From Ensifer adhaerens (GTDB taxonomy: Bacteria; Pseudomonadota; Alphaproteobacteria; Rhizobiales; Rhizobiaceae), in the NCBI RefSeq assembly GCF_000697965.2, contig NZ_CP015881.1, positions 682,001 to 746,000 of the forward strand: a DNA stretch of 64,000 bases. Direction: 5' to 3'. The notes beneath the pieces were generated by a model that saw only the letters and a program-made list of their open reading frames with translations, searched no databases and was not told the origin of the DNA. Below, piece after piece: positions 10,025 to 18,935 of this stretch. How positions within the stretch are numbered: position 1 is the first letter of the stretch; every line of letters begins with the position of its first letter. The position numbers were made by a program, and so were the translations under genes.

Positions 10025-10954
10025 ATGCTCAATCAGATCAAGGGTCTGCATCACGTCACCTCGATGGCGGACGATGCGCGCGAGAACAACCTGTTCTTCA
10101 CCAAGTCGCTCGGCCTGCGCCGTGTCAAGAAGACGGTCAACTTCGACTCGCCGGATGTCTACCACCTCTATTACGGCGACGAAGCCGGCACGCCTGGTAC
10201 CGTCATGACCTATTTCCCGTTCCCGCAGATGCCGCGTGGCCGCGCCGGTACTGGCGAAGTCGGAACCACCGTCTTCTCCGTGCCCGAAGGTTCGCTCGGT
10301 TTCTGGAAAGAGCGGCTGGCGACGCTCGGCGCCACCGGTCTCAAGGATGAAGAAACCTTCGGTGAAAAGCGCCTGAACTTTGCCGGTCCTGATGGTGACG
10401 GCTTTGCGCTTGTCGAGGTCAGGGACGATGGGCGCACGCCCTGGACGGAAGGCGGCATTTCCGCTGATCATGCGATCCGCGGGTTCCATTCGGCAGCACT
10501 GCGCCTGCGTGACGAAGGTGCGACGGCGGAACTTCTGAAGTTCATGGGCTACGAAGAACTTGACCGCAAGGATGGTGTAACTCGTCTAATCGTGCCCGGC
10601 GGCAACGATGCCCGCGTCATCGACCTCGAAACGATGCCGAATATTGGCCGCGCCTCGCAAGGGGCAGGCTCGGTGCACCACATCGCCTTCGCGGTCGATA
10701 ACCGCGAAAAGCAACTCGAGGTGCGCAAGGCACTGATGGACACGGGCTATCAGGTGACGCCGGTCATCGACCGCGATTACTTCTGGGCGATCTATTTCCG
10801 CACGCCGGGCGGCGTCCTGTTCGAGATCGCGACAAACGAGCCTGGCTTCGACCGGGACGAGGACCTCGCCCATCTCGGCGAGGCGCTGAAGCTGCCGCAG
10901 CAGCACAAGCACCTGCGCCCGATCCTCGAAAGTCACCTGCAGAAGATCGACTAA
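10025..10954 (+). CDS. Ring-cleaving dioxygenase of the VOC superfamily (MhqO/LinE-like)
   Basis: This protein of 309 residues has two glyoxalase-fold modules. The first opens with IKGLHHVTSMADDARENNLF and the second contains SVHHIAFAVDN. The GVLFEIATNEPGF segment supplies the usual C-terminal metal-ligand glutamate, and the two His-containing strands supply the other ligands. Relatives such as Bacillus subtilis MhqO are quinone- or catechol-responsive extradiol dioxygenases. The ATG at 10025 is preceded by GAGAAAGGATCACGGCA. A small esterase gene lies 155 bp downstream on the same strand, matching the mhqO-mhqD association. The substrate is not determined. Confidence 0.85.
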   Translation: MLNQIKGLHHVTSMADDARENNLFFTKSLGLRRVKKTVNFDSPDVYHLYYGDEAGTPGTVMTYFPFPQMPRGRAGTGEVGTTVFSVPEGSLGFWKERLATLGATGLKDEETFGEKRLNFAGPDGDGFALVEVRDDGRTPWTEGGISADHAIRGFHSAALRLRDEGATAELLKFMGYEELDRKDGVTRLIVPGGNDARVIDLETMPNIGRASQGAGSVHHIAFAVDNREKQLEVRKALMDTGYQVTPVIDRDYFWAIYFRTPGGVLFEIATNEPGFDRDEDLAHLGEALKLPQQHKHLRPILESHLQKID

Positions 10955-10963
10955 GACGCCAAG

Positions 10964-10988
10964 AAGGCTCGCCGCGGCGGCGAGCCTT
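10964..10988 (+). terminator. Hairpin after the dioxygenase gene
   Basis: A 10-bp perfect stem, AAGGCTCGCC (10964-10973) with GGCGAGCCTT (10979-10988), starts 10 bp after the stop codon. The T-tail is poor, so it may attenuate transcription toward the esterase gene rather than terminate fully. Confidence 0.55.
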
Positions 10989-11109
10989 CGCTACCCGATC
11001 TTGCACAGGTCGGTTCACAGTTTCGTCGAAACCGTGAAGTCAACGCTTTGAAATCAGGCAGGTTCGCACGAGGCTTCGACCCGTCGGAGGCCTGCCCCAG
11101 GAGACAAAA

Positions 11110-11712
11110 ATGGTAGATCATGGCTATGTTCACAAGCTGAAGGCCGGAAAGCCCGGCCAGCCGATTTTCTTCGTGTTCCACGGGACCGGCGGTGACGAGA
11201 ACCAGTTCTTCACTTTCGCATCCGAGTTGCTGCCCGACGCGACGATCGTTTCGCCACGAGGCGACGTTTCGGAATTTGGCGCCGCACGCTTCTTCAAGCG
11301 CACCGGCGAGGGTGTCTACGATATGGCCGACCTTGCTCGCGCCACCGAAAAGATGACGGGCTTCGTCAAGGCGCTGGCTACGGAGCATCAGGCTTCTCAG
11401 GTGATCGGCCTTGGTTATTCCAACGGCGCAAACATCCTTGCCAACGTGCTGATCGAAGGTGGTGTTTTCGACAAGGCGGTGCTGATGCATCCCTTGATCC
11501 CGTTCCGCCCGAAGGACAATGCGGGGCTGAAGGAGCGTAGCGTCCTGATCACCGCCGGCGAGCGTGACCCCATCTGCCCGGCGCCGCTGACCCAGGCGCT
11601 CGCGGACTATTTCCAGGGGCAGGGCGCGGCAACCGAGATCGAGTGGCATTCGGGCGGGCACGACATCCGCCAGAATGAAATCGCGGCGATCGCGCGCTTC
11701 CTGAAGGATTGA
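11110..11712 (+). CDS. Phospholipase/carboxylesterase family alpha/beta hydrolase (MhqD-like)
   Basis: This is a cytosolic serine hydrolase of 200 residues. The oxyanion region is VFHGTGGDENQFFTFASELLP, the nucleophile elbow GYSNGA carries the catalytic serine, an acid lies in ITAGERDPICP, and the histidine is in WHSGGHDIRQNE. Length and motifs fit the small carboxylesterase family that includes Bacillus MhqD. An AGGAGA ribosome site lies 7-8 bases before the ATG. It follows the dioxygenase gene and probably works on the same aromatic or quinone-derived compounds, though this is inferred from context. It ends one base before the convergent ABC-2 permease gene ends. Confidence 0.85.
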   Translation: MVDHGYVHKLKAGKPGQPIFFVFHGTGGDENQFFTFASELLPDATIVSPRGDVSEFGAARFFKRTGEGVYDMADLARATEKMTGFVKALATEHQASQVIGLGYSNGANILANVLIEGGVFDKAVLMHPLIPFRPKDNAGLKERSVLITAGERDPICPAPLTQALADYFQGQGAATEIEWHSGGHDIRQNEIAAIARFLKD

Positions 11713-12825
11713 TCACTCCAGCCGGCGACGGAAGAGCCAGGAGGCGGCCGAGAGGGTGACGATGGCGATCAGAAACAATGGGATCGTCTGTCGCGCCACC
11801 TCGACCGCCGGAATGTCCTTGAGGAACACGCCCTTCACGATCACGAGGAAGTAGCGCAGCGGATTGACATAGGTGATCGGCTGCAGCCAGGAGGGCATGT
11901 TCTCGATCGGCGTGGCGAAACCCGAAAGCAGCATCGCCGGCACCATGAACAGGAACGCGCCGAGGATCGCCTGCTGCTGCGTCATCGACAGGGCAGAAAT
12001 GAACAGGCCGAGGCCGACGACGGAGGCGAGGTAGAACACCGCGCTGCCGTAGAGCAAAAGCAGCGAGCCGCGCAGCGGCACGCCGAAGATGAAGACGGCC
12101 GCCAGGATGTAAATGCTGATGTGGAAGAGGCCGATCATTATCGGCGGGATCAGCTTGCCGATCAGGATCTCGTGGGTTCGAAGCGGCGAGACCATCAGTT
12201 GATCGAAAGTGCCGAGCTCCCGTTCGCGCGCGATCGATAGCGCCGTGACAATAAGACCGATCAACAATGCGATGCTGGCGACGAGGTTCGGAACCATGAA
12301 CCACTGGTAGGTAAGGTTTGGATTGAACCAGTTGCGGGCAACGACGGTGACCGCCCCCGATGCCACGCGCTTGCCGGCGGGCGTCTCGGCGGCAAGCGCG
12401 CCGACGATACGGCCGAGATAACCGGAGACGATCTGCGACGCATTGGAGCGGCGGCCGTCGAGGATGACCTGCACCTCCGCCGGCCGGCCGGCCTCGATAT
12501 CGCGCGAGAAGGTGGGGCCGATTTCGATCGCCGCAATGACCTGCTGGGTGTCGATCGCCAGGCGTACCTCCTGCTGACTGTCGGTGAAGCGGATGCTTCG
12601 GAAGGTTGGCGAGCCGTCGATCCCCTCGATCAGATCCTGGCTCCAGTGGCCGTTGTCGCGGTTCAGCACCAGCACGTCGACATTCGTGACCTCCAGCGTC
12701 GCAGCGTAGGAGAACACCAGAAGCTGCAGGATCGGCGGTACGATCAGCACGGTGCGCCCCTTGGGGTCGCTCAGCACCGCCAGCAACTCCTTGACGATCA
12801 GGGCCTTCAGTCTCGTCCACCACAT
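11713..12825 (-). CDS. ABC-2 type permease (YbhR-like)
   Basis: This is an inner-membrane exporter subunit of 370 residues. It has an N-terminal helix (GRTVLIVPPILQLLVFSYAATL), a large periplasmic domain (about 45-175), then five helices including SIALLIGLIVTALSIAREREL and the conserved TFDQLMVSPLRTHEILIGKLIP loop. It is the last gene of a five-gene operon (regulator, fusion protein, ATPase, two permeases) whose order matches Escherichia coli ybhGFSR with cecR. The ATG is 1 bp after the stop of the partner permease. Exported substrates in E. coli include some antibiotics; here the substrate is unknown. Confidence 0.9.
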   Translation of the reverse strand: MWWTRLKALIVKELLAVLSDPKGRTVLIVPPILQLLVFSYAATLEVTNVDVLVLNRDNGHWSQDLIEGIDGSPTFRSIRFTDSQQEVRLAIDTQQVIAAIEIGPTFSRDIEAGRPAEVQVILDGRRSNASQIVSGYLGRIVGALAAETPAGKRVASGAVTVVARNWFNPNLTYQWFMVPNLVASIALLIGLIVTALSIARERELGTFDQLMVSPLRTHEILIGKLIPPIMIGLFHISIYILAAVFIFGVPLRGSLLLLYGSAVFYLASVVGLGLFISALSMTQQQAILGAFLFMVPAMLLSGFATPIENMPSWLQPITYVNPLRYFLVIVKGVFLKDIPAVEVARQTIPLFLIAIVTLSAASWLFRRRLE

Positions 12826-12826
12826 G

Positions 12827-13975
12827 TCAGCCGATCCTCTTGCGGGTACTGCGGGCGGCGAGCGCGAAGAACACGCTGCCGATCAGGAGCATGGCGGCAA
12901 TGGACTTGCCGAACATCGGCCAGATGTCGCCAGCCAGAAACACCGTCTGCAGGCTCGGGATCAGATAGCGCGCCGGCACGATAAAGGTGATCCACTGGAT
13001 GACCGTCGGCATCGAATTGATCTCGAAGAGAAATCCCGAAAGCAGAAAGGCCGGAAGAAACGCCGAAATCAGCGCGAGCTGCGAGGCGAGGAATTGGTTC
13101 TTGGTCGCCGCCGAAATCAACAGGCCCTGACCGAGCGCCGGCATCAGGAAAGTCGCTGACAGCGCGTAGAGCGCTGCGACCGAACCGCGAAAAGGAACGC
13201 CGAAGAGGAAGACGGCAAGGAGGACGCAGAGCGTCATCGAGGTGAGCCCGAGAATAAAATAGGGCAGCAGCTTGCCGGCAAGGAGTTCGGCTGCCGAAAC
13301 CGGCGTCGCCATCATCGCCTCCATCGTGCCGCGCTCCCATTCACGTGCAACGACGAGCGAGGTGAGCAGCGTCCCGACCAGCGTCATGACGATGGCGATC
13401 GAGCCCGGCACCAGGAAGTTCCGGCTGGTCAGCTCCGGGTTGAACCAGAAGCGCTGCTCGGCCGAGATCGCCGGCGGCCGGCCGGCGCTGTCGCTCAACC
13501 GCTGGCGCTCCCAATTGGCTACGGTCGCCTGCGCATAGTTCTGGACGAAGTTCGCGGTGTTGGGATCGGAGCCGTCGACGAGCACCTGCAAGGCGGGGTG
13601 CCGACCGGCCGAGTAGTCGGCCACGAAGCTCTTGGGGATTACAACGATGCCGCGGACCCGGCCAAGCACTAAGTCTTCCTCGAACTCGCGGCGGTCCCGA
13701 CCGACCGCCACCGTGAAATAACGCGAGGCCTGAAATCCCGCAGCGAGATCGCGCGTCAGCGGGGCCTCTTCTTCGACGACGAGGCCGATGCGGGTCTGCG
13801 TCGTGTCGAGCGAAACACCATAGCCGAAGAGAAACAACAGGATCATCGGCAGCACGAAGGCGATCAGGATGCTGCTCGGGTCGCGAACGATCTGATAGCT
13901 TTCCTTGCGCACCAACGCGGCAAAGCGTCTGGCTCTCGTGGCCCGGCCCTCGGTCGTTGCGGCGCGCGCGCTCAT
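12827..13975 (-). CDS. ABC-2 type permease (YbhS-like)
   Basis: This is the partner permease, 382 residues, starting [20 protein letters not shown]. It shows the same plan as the downstream subunit: helix 1 (PSSILIAFVLPMILLFLFGYG), an extracytoplasmic domain, helices from about 190 on, and the motif EWERGTMEAMMATPVSAAELLAGKLLPY. The start at 13975 overlaps the ATPase stop by 4 bp (ATGA). An open frame continuing upstream to 14581 is read-through in the antisense of the ATPase frame and is not part of the protein. The two permeases probably form a heterodimeric channel. Confidence 0.9.
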   Translation of the reverse strand: MSARAATTEGRATRARRFAALVRKESYQIVRDPSSILIAFVLPMILLFLFGYGVSLDTTQTRIGLVVEEEAPLTRDLAAGFQASRYFTVAVGRDRREFEEDLVLGRVRGIVVIPKSFVADYSAGRHPALQVLVDGSDPNTANFVQNYAQATVANWERQRLSDSAGRPPAISAEQRFWFNPELTSRNFLVPGSIAIVMTLVGTLLTSLVVAREWERGTMEAMMATPVSAAELLAGKLLPYFILGLTSMTLCVLLAVFLFGVPFRGSVAALYALSATFLMPALGQGLLISAATKNQFLASQLALISAFLPAFLLSGFLFEINSMPTVIQWITFIVPARYLIPSLQTVFLAGDIWPMFGKSIAAMLLIGSVFFALAARSTRKRIG

Positions 13976-15702
13976 GCGGCCTCCTTCTCCTCCGAGCCTT
14001 GAACCAGAGCGATGAAGGCATCCTCCATGGTCGGGTCCGGAAGGTCGGGGCTGGCGACCTGCGCCTTCAATTCGTCTGGTGAGCCGAGCGCGATCGACCG
14101 GCCGCGATAAATCAGCGAAATGCGGTCGCAATATTCGGCTTCGTCCATGAAGTGGGTGGTGACGAGTACGGTGACGCCCTTTTCGACAAGGCCGTTGATG
14201 TGGGTCCAAAATTCGCGCCGGGTGATGGGGTCGACGCCGGAGGTCGGTTCGTCGAGAAACAGCGCTTCCGGTTCGTGCAATACGGCGCAGGCGAGTGCCA
14301 GACGCTGCTTGAGGCCGAGCGGCAGATCTTTCGCCGACATGTCGAGCAGGCGGGCGAAGCCGAAGATTTCCGTCATCAACTGGATGCGTTCGCGTTTGCG
14401 CGCGCCGGCAAGACCGTAGACGCCCGCAAAGAAGCTGAGGTTCTGGCCGACGCTCAAATCGCCGTAGAGCGAGAATTTTTGCGCCATGTAGCCCAGCCGG
14501 TTGCGTGCTTCCGCTGCGTCTCGCCGTAGATCGAAACCGGCGACGCGGCCTTCGCCGGCTGTGGGCTTCAACAGCCCGCACAGCATCTTGAAGGTCGTGG
14601 ATTTGCCGGCGCCGTTCGGGCCTAAGAGCCCGAAGATCTGACCGCGCGGTATGTCGAAGGTGATCGCATCCGCGGCGGTGAAATCGCCGAATCGTTTCGT
14701 CAGTCCGCGCGCTTCGATGACCGGGCGTTCGCCGTCGGTCGGGAAGGGGGTCTGGGTTTCCGCGAGCTTGGAGCGGCCACCGGGACCGCCGCCGAGCATG
14801 TCGATGAACGCATCCTCGAAACGCGGCGTGGTCGTCGCCACGCCCGATGCGGACGAATGTCCCTCCGGGGTTGGCGGTTTGGTCCCTGGCTTCATGACCA
14901 GGCGGATCGCTTCGCCCTGGATGACCCCGTCGACGACATCGTCGTCGTCGAGATAGCTTGCGAGCTTCTGGCGCCGCCCATGGGGAATGCCGGAAACCTT
15001 GAAGACGCGATCGGCGACCCTGGCGGTCAATTCGGCGGGACTGCCCGTGAACAGGAGCTTGCCTTCGTTCAAGAGCAGAACGCTGTCGCAGGCCTCCGCC
15101 TCGTCCAGATAGGCCGTCGACCAGACGACGCCGATGCCTTCCTTCGTCAGGTTTTCGACCATCTTCCAGAGATCTCGGCGCGAGATCGGGTCGACGCCGA
15201 CGCCCGGTTCGTCGAGGAGAAGCAGCCTCGGCTTGCGCAGCAGGGCGCAGGCAAGGCCAAGCTTCTGCTTCATGCCGCCGGAGAGCTTGCCGGCAAGGCG
15301 GCTAGTGAAACGCTTGAGGTCGGTAAATTCGAGCAGTTCGTCGAAGGTCGCTGTGCGCTCGCCAAGCGGCAGGCCGCGCAGATCGGCGTAGAGATTGAGG
15401 TTTTCCTGAACGGAAAGGTCCTCATAGAGGCCGAAGCGTTGCGGCATGTAGCCGATGGCCGCCTGGATATCGGCAGCATTCGCCACCGTATCGAAACCGA
15501 GAACCTCGACCTTGCCTTCGTCCGGCACCATCAGCCCGGTCATCAGGCGGATCAGCGTGGTCTTTCCGGCGCCATCCGGGCCGACGAGCCCGGTGATCCG
15601 CCCGCCCAAGATTTCGCCAGCGATATGGTCGAGCGCCGGCGGGGCATCGCCGAAGCGCTTGACCACATCCGCGATGCGAACGAACGGCACCTCGTCGCTC
15701 AT
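13972..15702 (-). CDS. Double-domain ATP-binding protein of ABC-2 exporter (YbhF-like)
   Basis: This ATPase of 576 residues has two nucleotide-binding domains. Domain 1 has Walker [10 protein letters not shown], signature [16 protein letters not shown] and Walker [13 protein letters not shown]. Domain 2 has [25 protein letters not shown] and [12 protein letters not shown]. The second signature is degenerate (LPLGLKQ instead of LSGGxxQ), which is common in this subfamily. A linker with poorly conserved Pro/Gly/Ser-rich sequence separates the domains at about 260-330. The gene overlaps both neighbours by 4 bp. It energises the two ABC-2 permeases. Confidence 0.92.
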   Translation of the reverse strand: MSDEVPFVRIADVVKRFGDAPPALDHIAGEILGGRITGLVGPDGAGKTTLIRLMTGLMVPDEGKVEVLGFDTVANAADIQAAIGYMPQRFGLYEDLSVQENLNLYADLRGLPLGERTATFDELLEFTDLKRFTSRLAGKLSGGMKQKLGLACALLRKPRLLLLDEPGVGVDPISRRDLWKMVENLTKEGIGVVWSTAYLDEAEACDSVLLLNEGKLLFTGSPAELTARVADRVFKVSGIPHGRRQKLASYLDDDDVVDGVIQGEAIRLVMKPGTKPPTPEGHSSASGVATTTPRFEDAFIDMLGGGPGGRSKLAETQTPFPTDGERPVIEARGLTKRFGDFTAADAITFDIPRGQIFGLLGPNGAGKSTTFKMLCGLLKPTAGEGRVAGFDLRRDAAEARNRLGYMAQKFSLYGDLSVGQNLSFFAGVYGLAGARKRERIQLMTEIFGFARLLDMSAKDLPLGLKQRLALACAVLHEPEALFLDEPTSGVDPITRREFWTHINGLVEKGVTVLVTTHFMDEAEYCDRISLIYRGRSIALGSPDELKAQVASPDLPDPTMEDAFIALVQGSEEKEAA

Positions 15703-16706
15703 TGCGCGGCTCCAGCCTTTTCCGGCAGATGCACGGTCACGGGCATGCCCTGCCGGAGATCGGGGCCCGGCTTGTCGACCACGATGCGCAGGCGATAAAC
15801 GAGATCGGTGCGCAGTTCCGGCGTTTCCACCGACTTGGGCGTGAATTCGGCGACCGGTGAAATGAACCCGACCGTCGCCTTGTAGCGGTGGTCCGGGGCG
15901 CTGTCGGACGTGACCTCGACGGCCATGCCGGGATGCACCCGGCCAAGGTCCGGTTCCGCCACATAGGCGCGCACCCAGACGGGTTCGTTCAGCGAGACGA
16001 CGTAGACGGTGTCGGAAGGCGCGACGATGGCACCAGCCTCGCGCACCCGTGACAGGACCGTGCCGGCGCTCGGCGCGAACAATTGGGTATCGGCAAGCGA
16101 GGTGCGGGCGCTTTCGAGCTTGGCTTCGGCGGCGAGCACCTGCGCCTGGGCGGCGTCAATATCCTCGATCCGGCTTCCCTCTTCGATGAGCGCCAGGGCC
16201 TCGCGGGCGGAGGTGGCGCGCGCTGCGGCTGCCGCCCTGTTGGCGTTCGCCTCGTCGAGATTGGCCTGGGAGATGGTGCCGTTCGGGCGCAATTGCCGGG
16301 CGCGTTCATAAGCGAGATTGGCGTTTTCGAGATCGGCCAGACGTTCCTCATGGGTCGCGCGCGCCTGGGCGATCTCGGTCGGGCGTGCCCCCGCCCTCAG
16401 CTTTGCAAGGTTGGCCCTGAGCGCACCGAGATCGGCCTGCGCCGCGGCGACCGCCTGCTCGAACGGGGCGGCGTCCAGCGTCGCCAGAACGTCCCCGGGC
16501 TTGACCACGTCTCCTTCGTCGACGCCAAGGCTTGCGATGCGGCCGCTGACGCGGAAGCCGAGTGAAACCTGCCGAATGTCGACATTGCCGTAGAGCACCG
16601 AGGTCTGCTCCGTGCCGATCCAGCCGAGCCGCTGCGGCACGTCGAACCACCAGGCACTGGCCGCGGCTCCGGCAAGCAATACAAGGGCTACTGCCGGCTT
16701 GTTCAT
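15699..16706 (-). CDS. HlyD-family periplasmic adaptor (YbhG-like)
   Basis: This membrane fusion protein of 335 residues bridges the inner-membrane exporter to the periplasm or an outer-membrane channel. An N-terminal signal anchor ([18 protein letters not shown]) precedes the lipoyl half-motif [26 protein letters not shown] long alpha-helical hairpin rich in Ala, Glu and Arg spans about residues 75-205, followed by the second lipoyl half ([24 protein letters not shown]) and a beta-barrel domain. It is the second gene of the operon, overlapping regulator and ATPase genes by 4 bp each. Confidence 0.9.
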   Translation of the reverse strand: MNKPAVALVLLAGAAASAWWFDVPQRLGWIGTEQTSVLYGNVDIRQVSLGFRVSGRIASLGVDEGDVVKPGDVLATLDAAPFEQAVAAAQADLGALRANLAKLRAGARPTEIAQARATHEERLADLENANLAYERARQLRPNGTISQANLDEANANRAAAAARATSAREALALIEEGSRIEDIDAAQAQVLAAEAKLESARTSLADTQLFAPSAGTVLSRVREAGAIVAPSDTVYVVSLNEPVWVRAYVAEPDLGRVHPGMAVEVTSDSAPDHRYKATVGFISPVAEFTPKSVETPELRTDLVYRLRIVVDKPGPDLRQGMPVTVHLPEKAGAAQ

Positions 16707-17404
16707 GACCGGTCCTCCCGCTTGCTTCCAATGGTCGCGACCAGCTCGGCAGCATGTCGGCGCAAGAGGTCGAGCTCGTCAGGACCGACCGCCTGCCATT
16801 TCATCTGCCGAAGCACGGCTGCGTGGGCCATGCGGAAGACCAGGATGCTGCCGACGAAGGACAGGGTTTTCAGCCGGACATGTTCCGATTGAGGAGGCTC
16901 GCCAAGGATGGTGGCAACCAGCCTGCCGGCCATGCCGATCATCGGGCCCATGACGTTGGAATAGACGCGCTCAAAGGCTTCCGTCGGCTCCATCTGTTCG
17001 CGGATGATGAAGCGCGCCCAGCTTTCGGACTGACGGCTCACGAAGAGGGCGACCATGTGCTGCGCCAGCTGGGTGAGCATGTCGCGGGCTTCCCGGGGTT
17101 CCAACGGCTGGCCTTGGCTGTCGAGGTGGGCAAGGCGAGCAAGAACCGCGTTTCGAAGGTCTGCGACGTGGTCGATGATGATCGAGGCAAGGTGCTCCGC
17201 AGCGGCGATATGGAGGCCTTCCTTGCCGCCGAAGTAATAGGGGATTGCCTGGAGGTTCACGCCTGCCGTTTCGGCGAGCATGCGAGTGGTTGCGCCGTCA
17301 AAGCCGTAGCGGCCAAAGACGTCGATGGAACTGGTCAGCAGTTTCTCGCGGGTGACATCTCCGCGGTCCTGCTTGGTCGGACGGGGCGAGGTTTCTTTTT
17401 TCAT
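16703..17404 (-). CDS. TetR-family repressor of the efflux operon (CecR-like)
   Basis: This regulator of 233 residues has an N-terminal TetR helix-turn-helix ([20 protein letters not shown], then [20 protein letters not shown]). The C-terminal ligand domain resembles CecR (YbiH), with the conserved [20 protein letters not shown] segment. It is the first gene of the ybhGFSR-like operon and overlaps the adaptor gene by 4 bp, so autorepression is expected. A near-perfect 11-5-11 inverted repeat lies just upstream of its start. In E. coli, CecR controls the equivalent operon and sensitivity to cefoperazone and chloramphenicol; the inducer here is unknown. Confidence 0.9.
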   Translation of the reverse strand: MKKETSPRPTKQDRGDVTREKLLTSSIDVFGRYGFDGATTRMLAETAGVNLQAIPYYFGGKEGLHIAAAEHLASIIIDHVADLRNAVLARLAHLDSQGQPLEPREARDMLTQLAQHMVALFVSRQSESWARFIIREQMEPTEAFERVYSNVMGPMIGMAGRLVATILGEPPQSEHVRLKTLSFVGSILVFRMAHAAVLRQMKWQAVGPDELDLLRRHAAELVATIGSKREDRS

Positions 17405-17422
17405 GGCATACTGAAATTACAT

Positions 17423-17449
17423 CATTCCATTGATTAAGTCAATCGAATG
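17423..17449. promoter_or_regulatory. Probable operator of the CecR-like repressor
   Basis: Half-sites CATTCCATTGA (17423-17433) and TCAATCGAATG (17439-17449) are inverted repeats matching at 10 of 11 positions around a 5-bp TTAAG spacer. The site ends 19 bp from the start of the TetR gene. Size and placement are typical of a TetR-family operator overlapping the promoter. Confidence 0.8.
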
Positions 17450-17520
17450 AATTTACGCGACGGATGACGACATGCCTTGGTTCGATGAGGTCGTGTTGCA
17501 GAAAGCGAGTCGCGCAAAGG

Positions 17521-17543
17521 CGCACAGCGGTTTTGCTGTGGCG
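17521..17543 (-). terminator. Weak hairpin downstream of the HPP-CBS gene
   Basis: An imperfect stem built on CACAGC (17523-17528) and GCTGTG (17535-17540) with a 6-nt loop lies 40-60 bp after the HPP-CBS stop on the minus strand. There is no proper T-run, so termination is only possible. Confidence 0.35.
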
Positions 17544-17585
17544 CTCTATTTTGCGGGCGAGGAACCTCCGGTGAACCTTTTTGGC

Positions 17586-18752
17586 CTAAGCGACGTCTCG
17601 CTCTTCGCCCCGTTCGAGGCGGCGCTGAAAGAGGGCGGCGATGAGATCCGATTGGGTGACGACGCCGAGCAGCCGGTTATCCGGATCGACCACGGGCATA
17701 TGGTGCAGCCCCATGTCGGACATCGGCGGCACGAGTTTGGCGATCATGGTTTCCGGCAGGGCGGATTGCACCTTGCGGGTCATGATGTCGGATACGAGCC
17801 GTGGTGTTTTCGGCCCGAAGCCGATAACGTTTCCGAGCCGCTGGCGGATGCCGCCCTGCGGCGTGAGCATCGCGTGTTTCATGAAATCGGTTTGCGTGAC
17901 GATACCGACGAGGCCGTCCTTTTCAGTCACGACCGGTAGCGCCTTGATGTGATGCTTGATCAGGGTCTGCCAGGCCTGGCGCAAGGTCGTCTCGGGCGTG
18001 GCCGTGGCGACGTCGCGCGACATGATCTCGGCGCAGGTGATTTCGCCGGAGCGGCGGTTGAAGGCGCGGATCTGCGCCTGGTGGATCAACGCGTCGAGCT
18101 CTTCGGGACTGACGTCGACCACTTCACCATATTGGGCGAGAACGGCCTGCAGGTCTTCGGGGACGATGCCGAGCCTGTGCGTCGGCGCGGGGTCGCTCGT
18201 TCCATGCAGCGTCGGCGCCTGCGCAAGATGCGGGTAGCGGCGACCGGTCACGTTGTTGAACGCCAGCGCGATCAAGAGGATGACGACCGAATTGATGGCG
18301 ACCGGAGACAGGACGAACCAGTAGCCCGCCTCGTGGATCGCCGGGCCACCGAGCACGGCGGTCAGCGCAACCGCCCCGCTCGGCGGATGAAGGCAGCCGA
18401 GCAGCAGCATGATCGCGATGGCGAGCCCGACGGCGACTGCGGCTGCGACGACCGGATCCGGGATCAGCAACGCCGCGGTCACGCCGATCAGCGAAGAGAT
18501 GGTGTTGCCGCCGACGATCGACCAGGGCTGGGCGAGCGGGCTCGCCGGGGCGGCAAAGAGAAGGACGGCCGAGGCGCCCATTGGCGCGATCAGCAGCGGC
18601 AGGCTGGCGCCCGCCCCGAGGGCATAGCTGCTGATCAAGCCGGTAAGCAGGATGCCAAGAAGAGCGCCCAAAGACGCACGCAGGCGTTCCAGATGGCTGA
18701 TCGGAACGAGCGATGGGATGAAACGCTTGATGTACGCGCGGGCCTTCGACAT
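17586..18752 (-). CDS. HPP-family integral membrane protein with two CBS domains
   Basis: This protein of 388 residues has an N-terminal HPP transmembrane domain of about five helices (LLGILLTGLISSYALGAGAS, LLIAPMGASAVLLFAAPASP, CLHPPSGAVALTAVLGGPA), including the HPPSGA motif that names the family. Two CBS repeats follow in the cytoplasm (SRDVATATPETTLRQAWQTL and TRKVQSALPETMIAKLVPPM), which usually bind adenosine ligands. Related HPP proteins have been linked to nitrite transport in chloroplasts and cyanobacteria; the bacterial role with CBS domains is unclear. The start at 18752 (MSKARAYIKRF) is chosen over upstream codons because the upstream extension lacks family resemblance. Confidence 0.85.
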   Translation of the reverse strand: MSKARAYIKRFIPSLVPISHLERLRASLGALLGILLTGLISSYALGAGASLPLLIAPMGASAVLLFAAPASPLAQPWSIVGGNTISSLIGVTAALLIPDPVVAAAVAVGLAIAIMLLLGCLHPPSGAVALTAVLGGPAIHEAGYWFVLSPVAINSVVILLIALAFNNVTGRRYPHLAQAPTLHGTSDPAPTHRLGIVPEDLQAVLAQYGEVVDVSPEELDALIHQAQIRAFNRRSGEITCAEIMSRDVATATPETTLRQAWQTLIKHHIKALPVVTEKDGLVGIVTQTDFMKHAMLTPQGGIRQRLGNVIGFGPKTPRLVSDIMTRKVQSALPETMIAKLVPPMSDMGLHHMPVVDPDNRLLGVVTQSDLIAALFQRRLERGEERDVA

Positions 18753-18904
18753 GGAGCCTCTCGGGAGGGGAGGTACGGACTTGGGCACGCCATTAGCACA
18801 TGGCGCAGCATTGGGCATGAAATCCGCATCCAAAAACCGGCGTTGGATTGAAATATATGCATCGCGCCTAAAAAATGTGCGATGCACACGCGGGCGCGTG
18901 CTGT

Positions 18905-18935
18905 CCCTGTCGTCGGGCTCGTCAGCCCGACAGGG
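18905..18935 (-). other. Hairpin overlapping the kinase stop codon
   Basis: CCCTGT(18905-18910) and CGGGCT (18914-18919) pair with AGCCCG (18924-18929) and ACAGGG (18930-18935), giving a 12-bp stem with a small bulge and a CGTC loop. It overlaps the last codons of the histidine kinase gene on the minus strand. No T-run follows, so it may protect the 3' end or attenuate transcription. Confidence 0.45.

Noticed and set aside
12827..14581. Long N-terminal extension of the ABC-2 permease frame
   Set aside because: Residues upstream of 13975 are antisense-type read-through in the ATPase gene; the permease starts at [10 protein letters not shown] with a 4-bp overlap.
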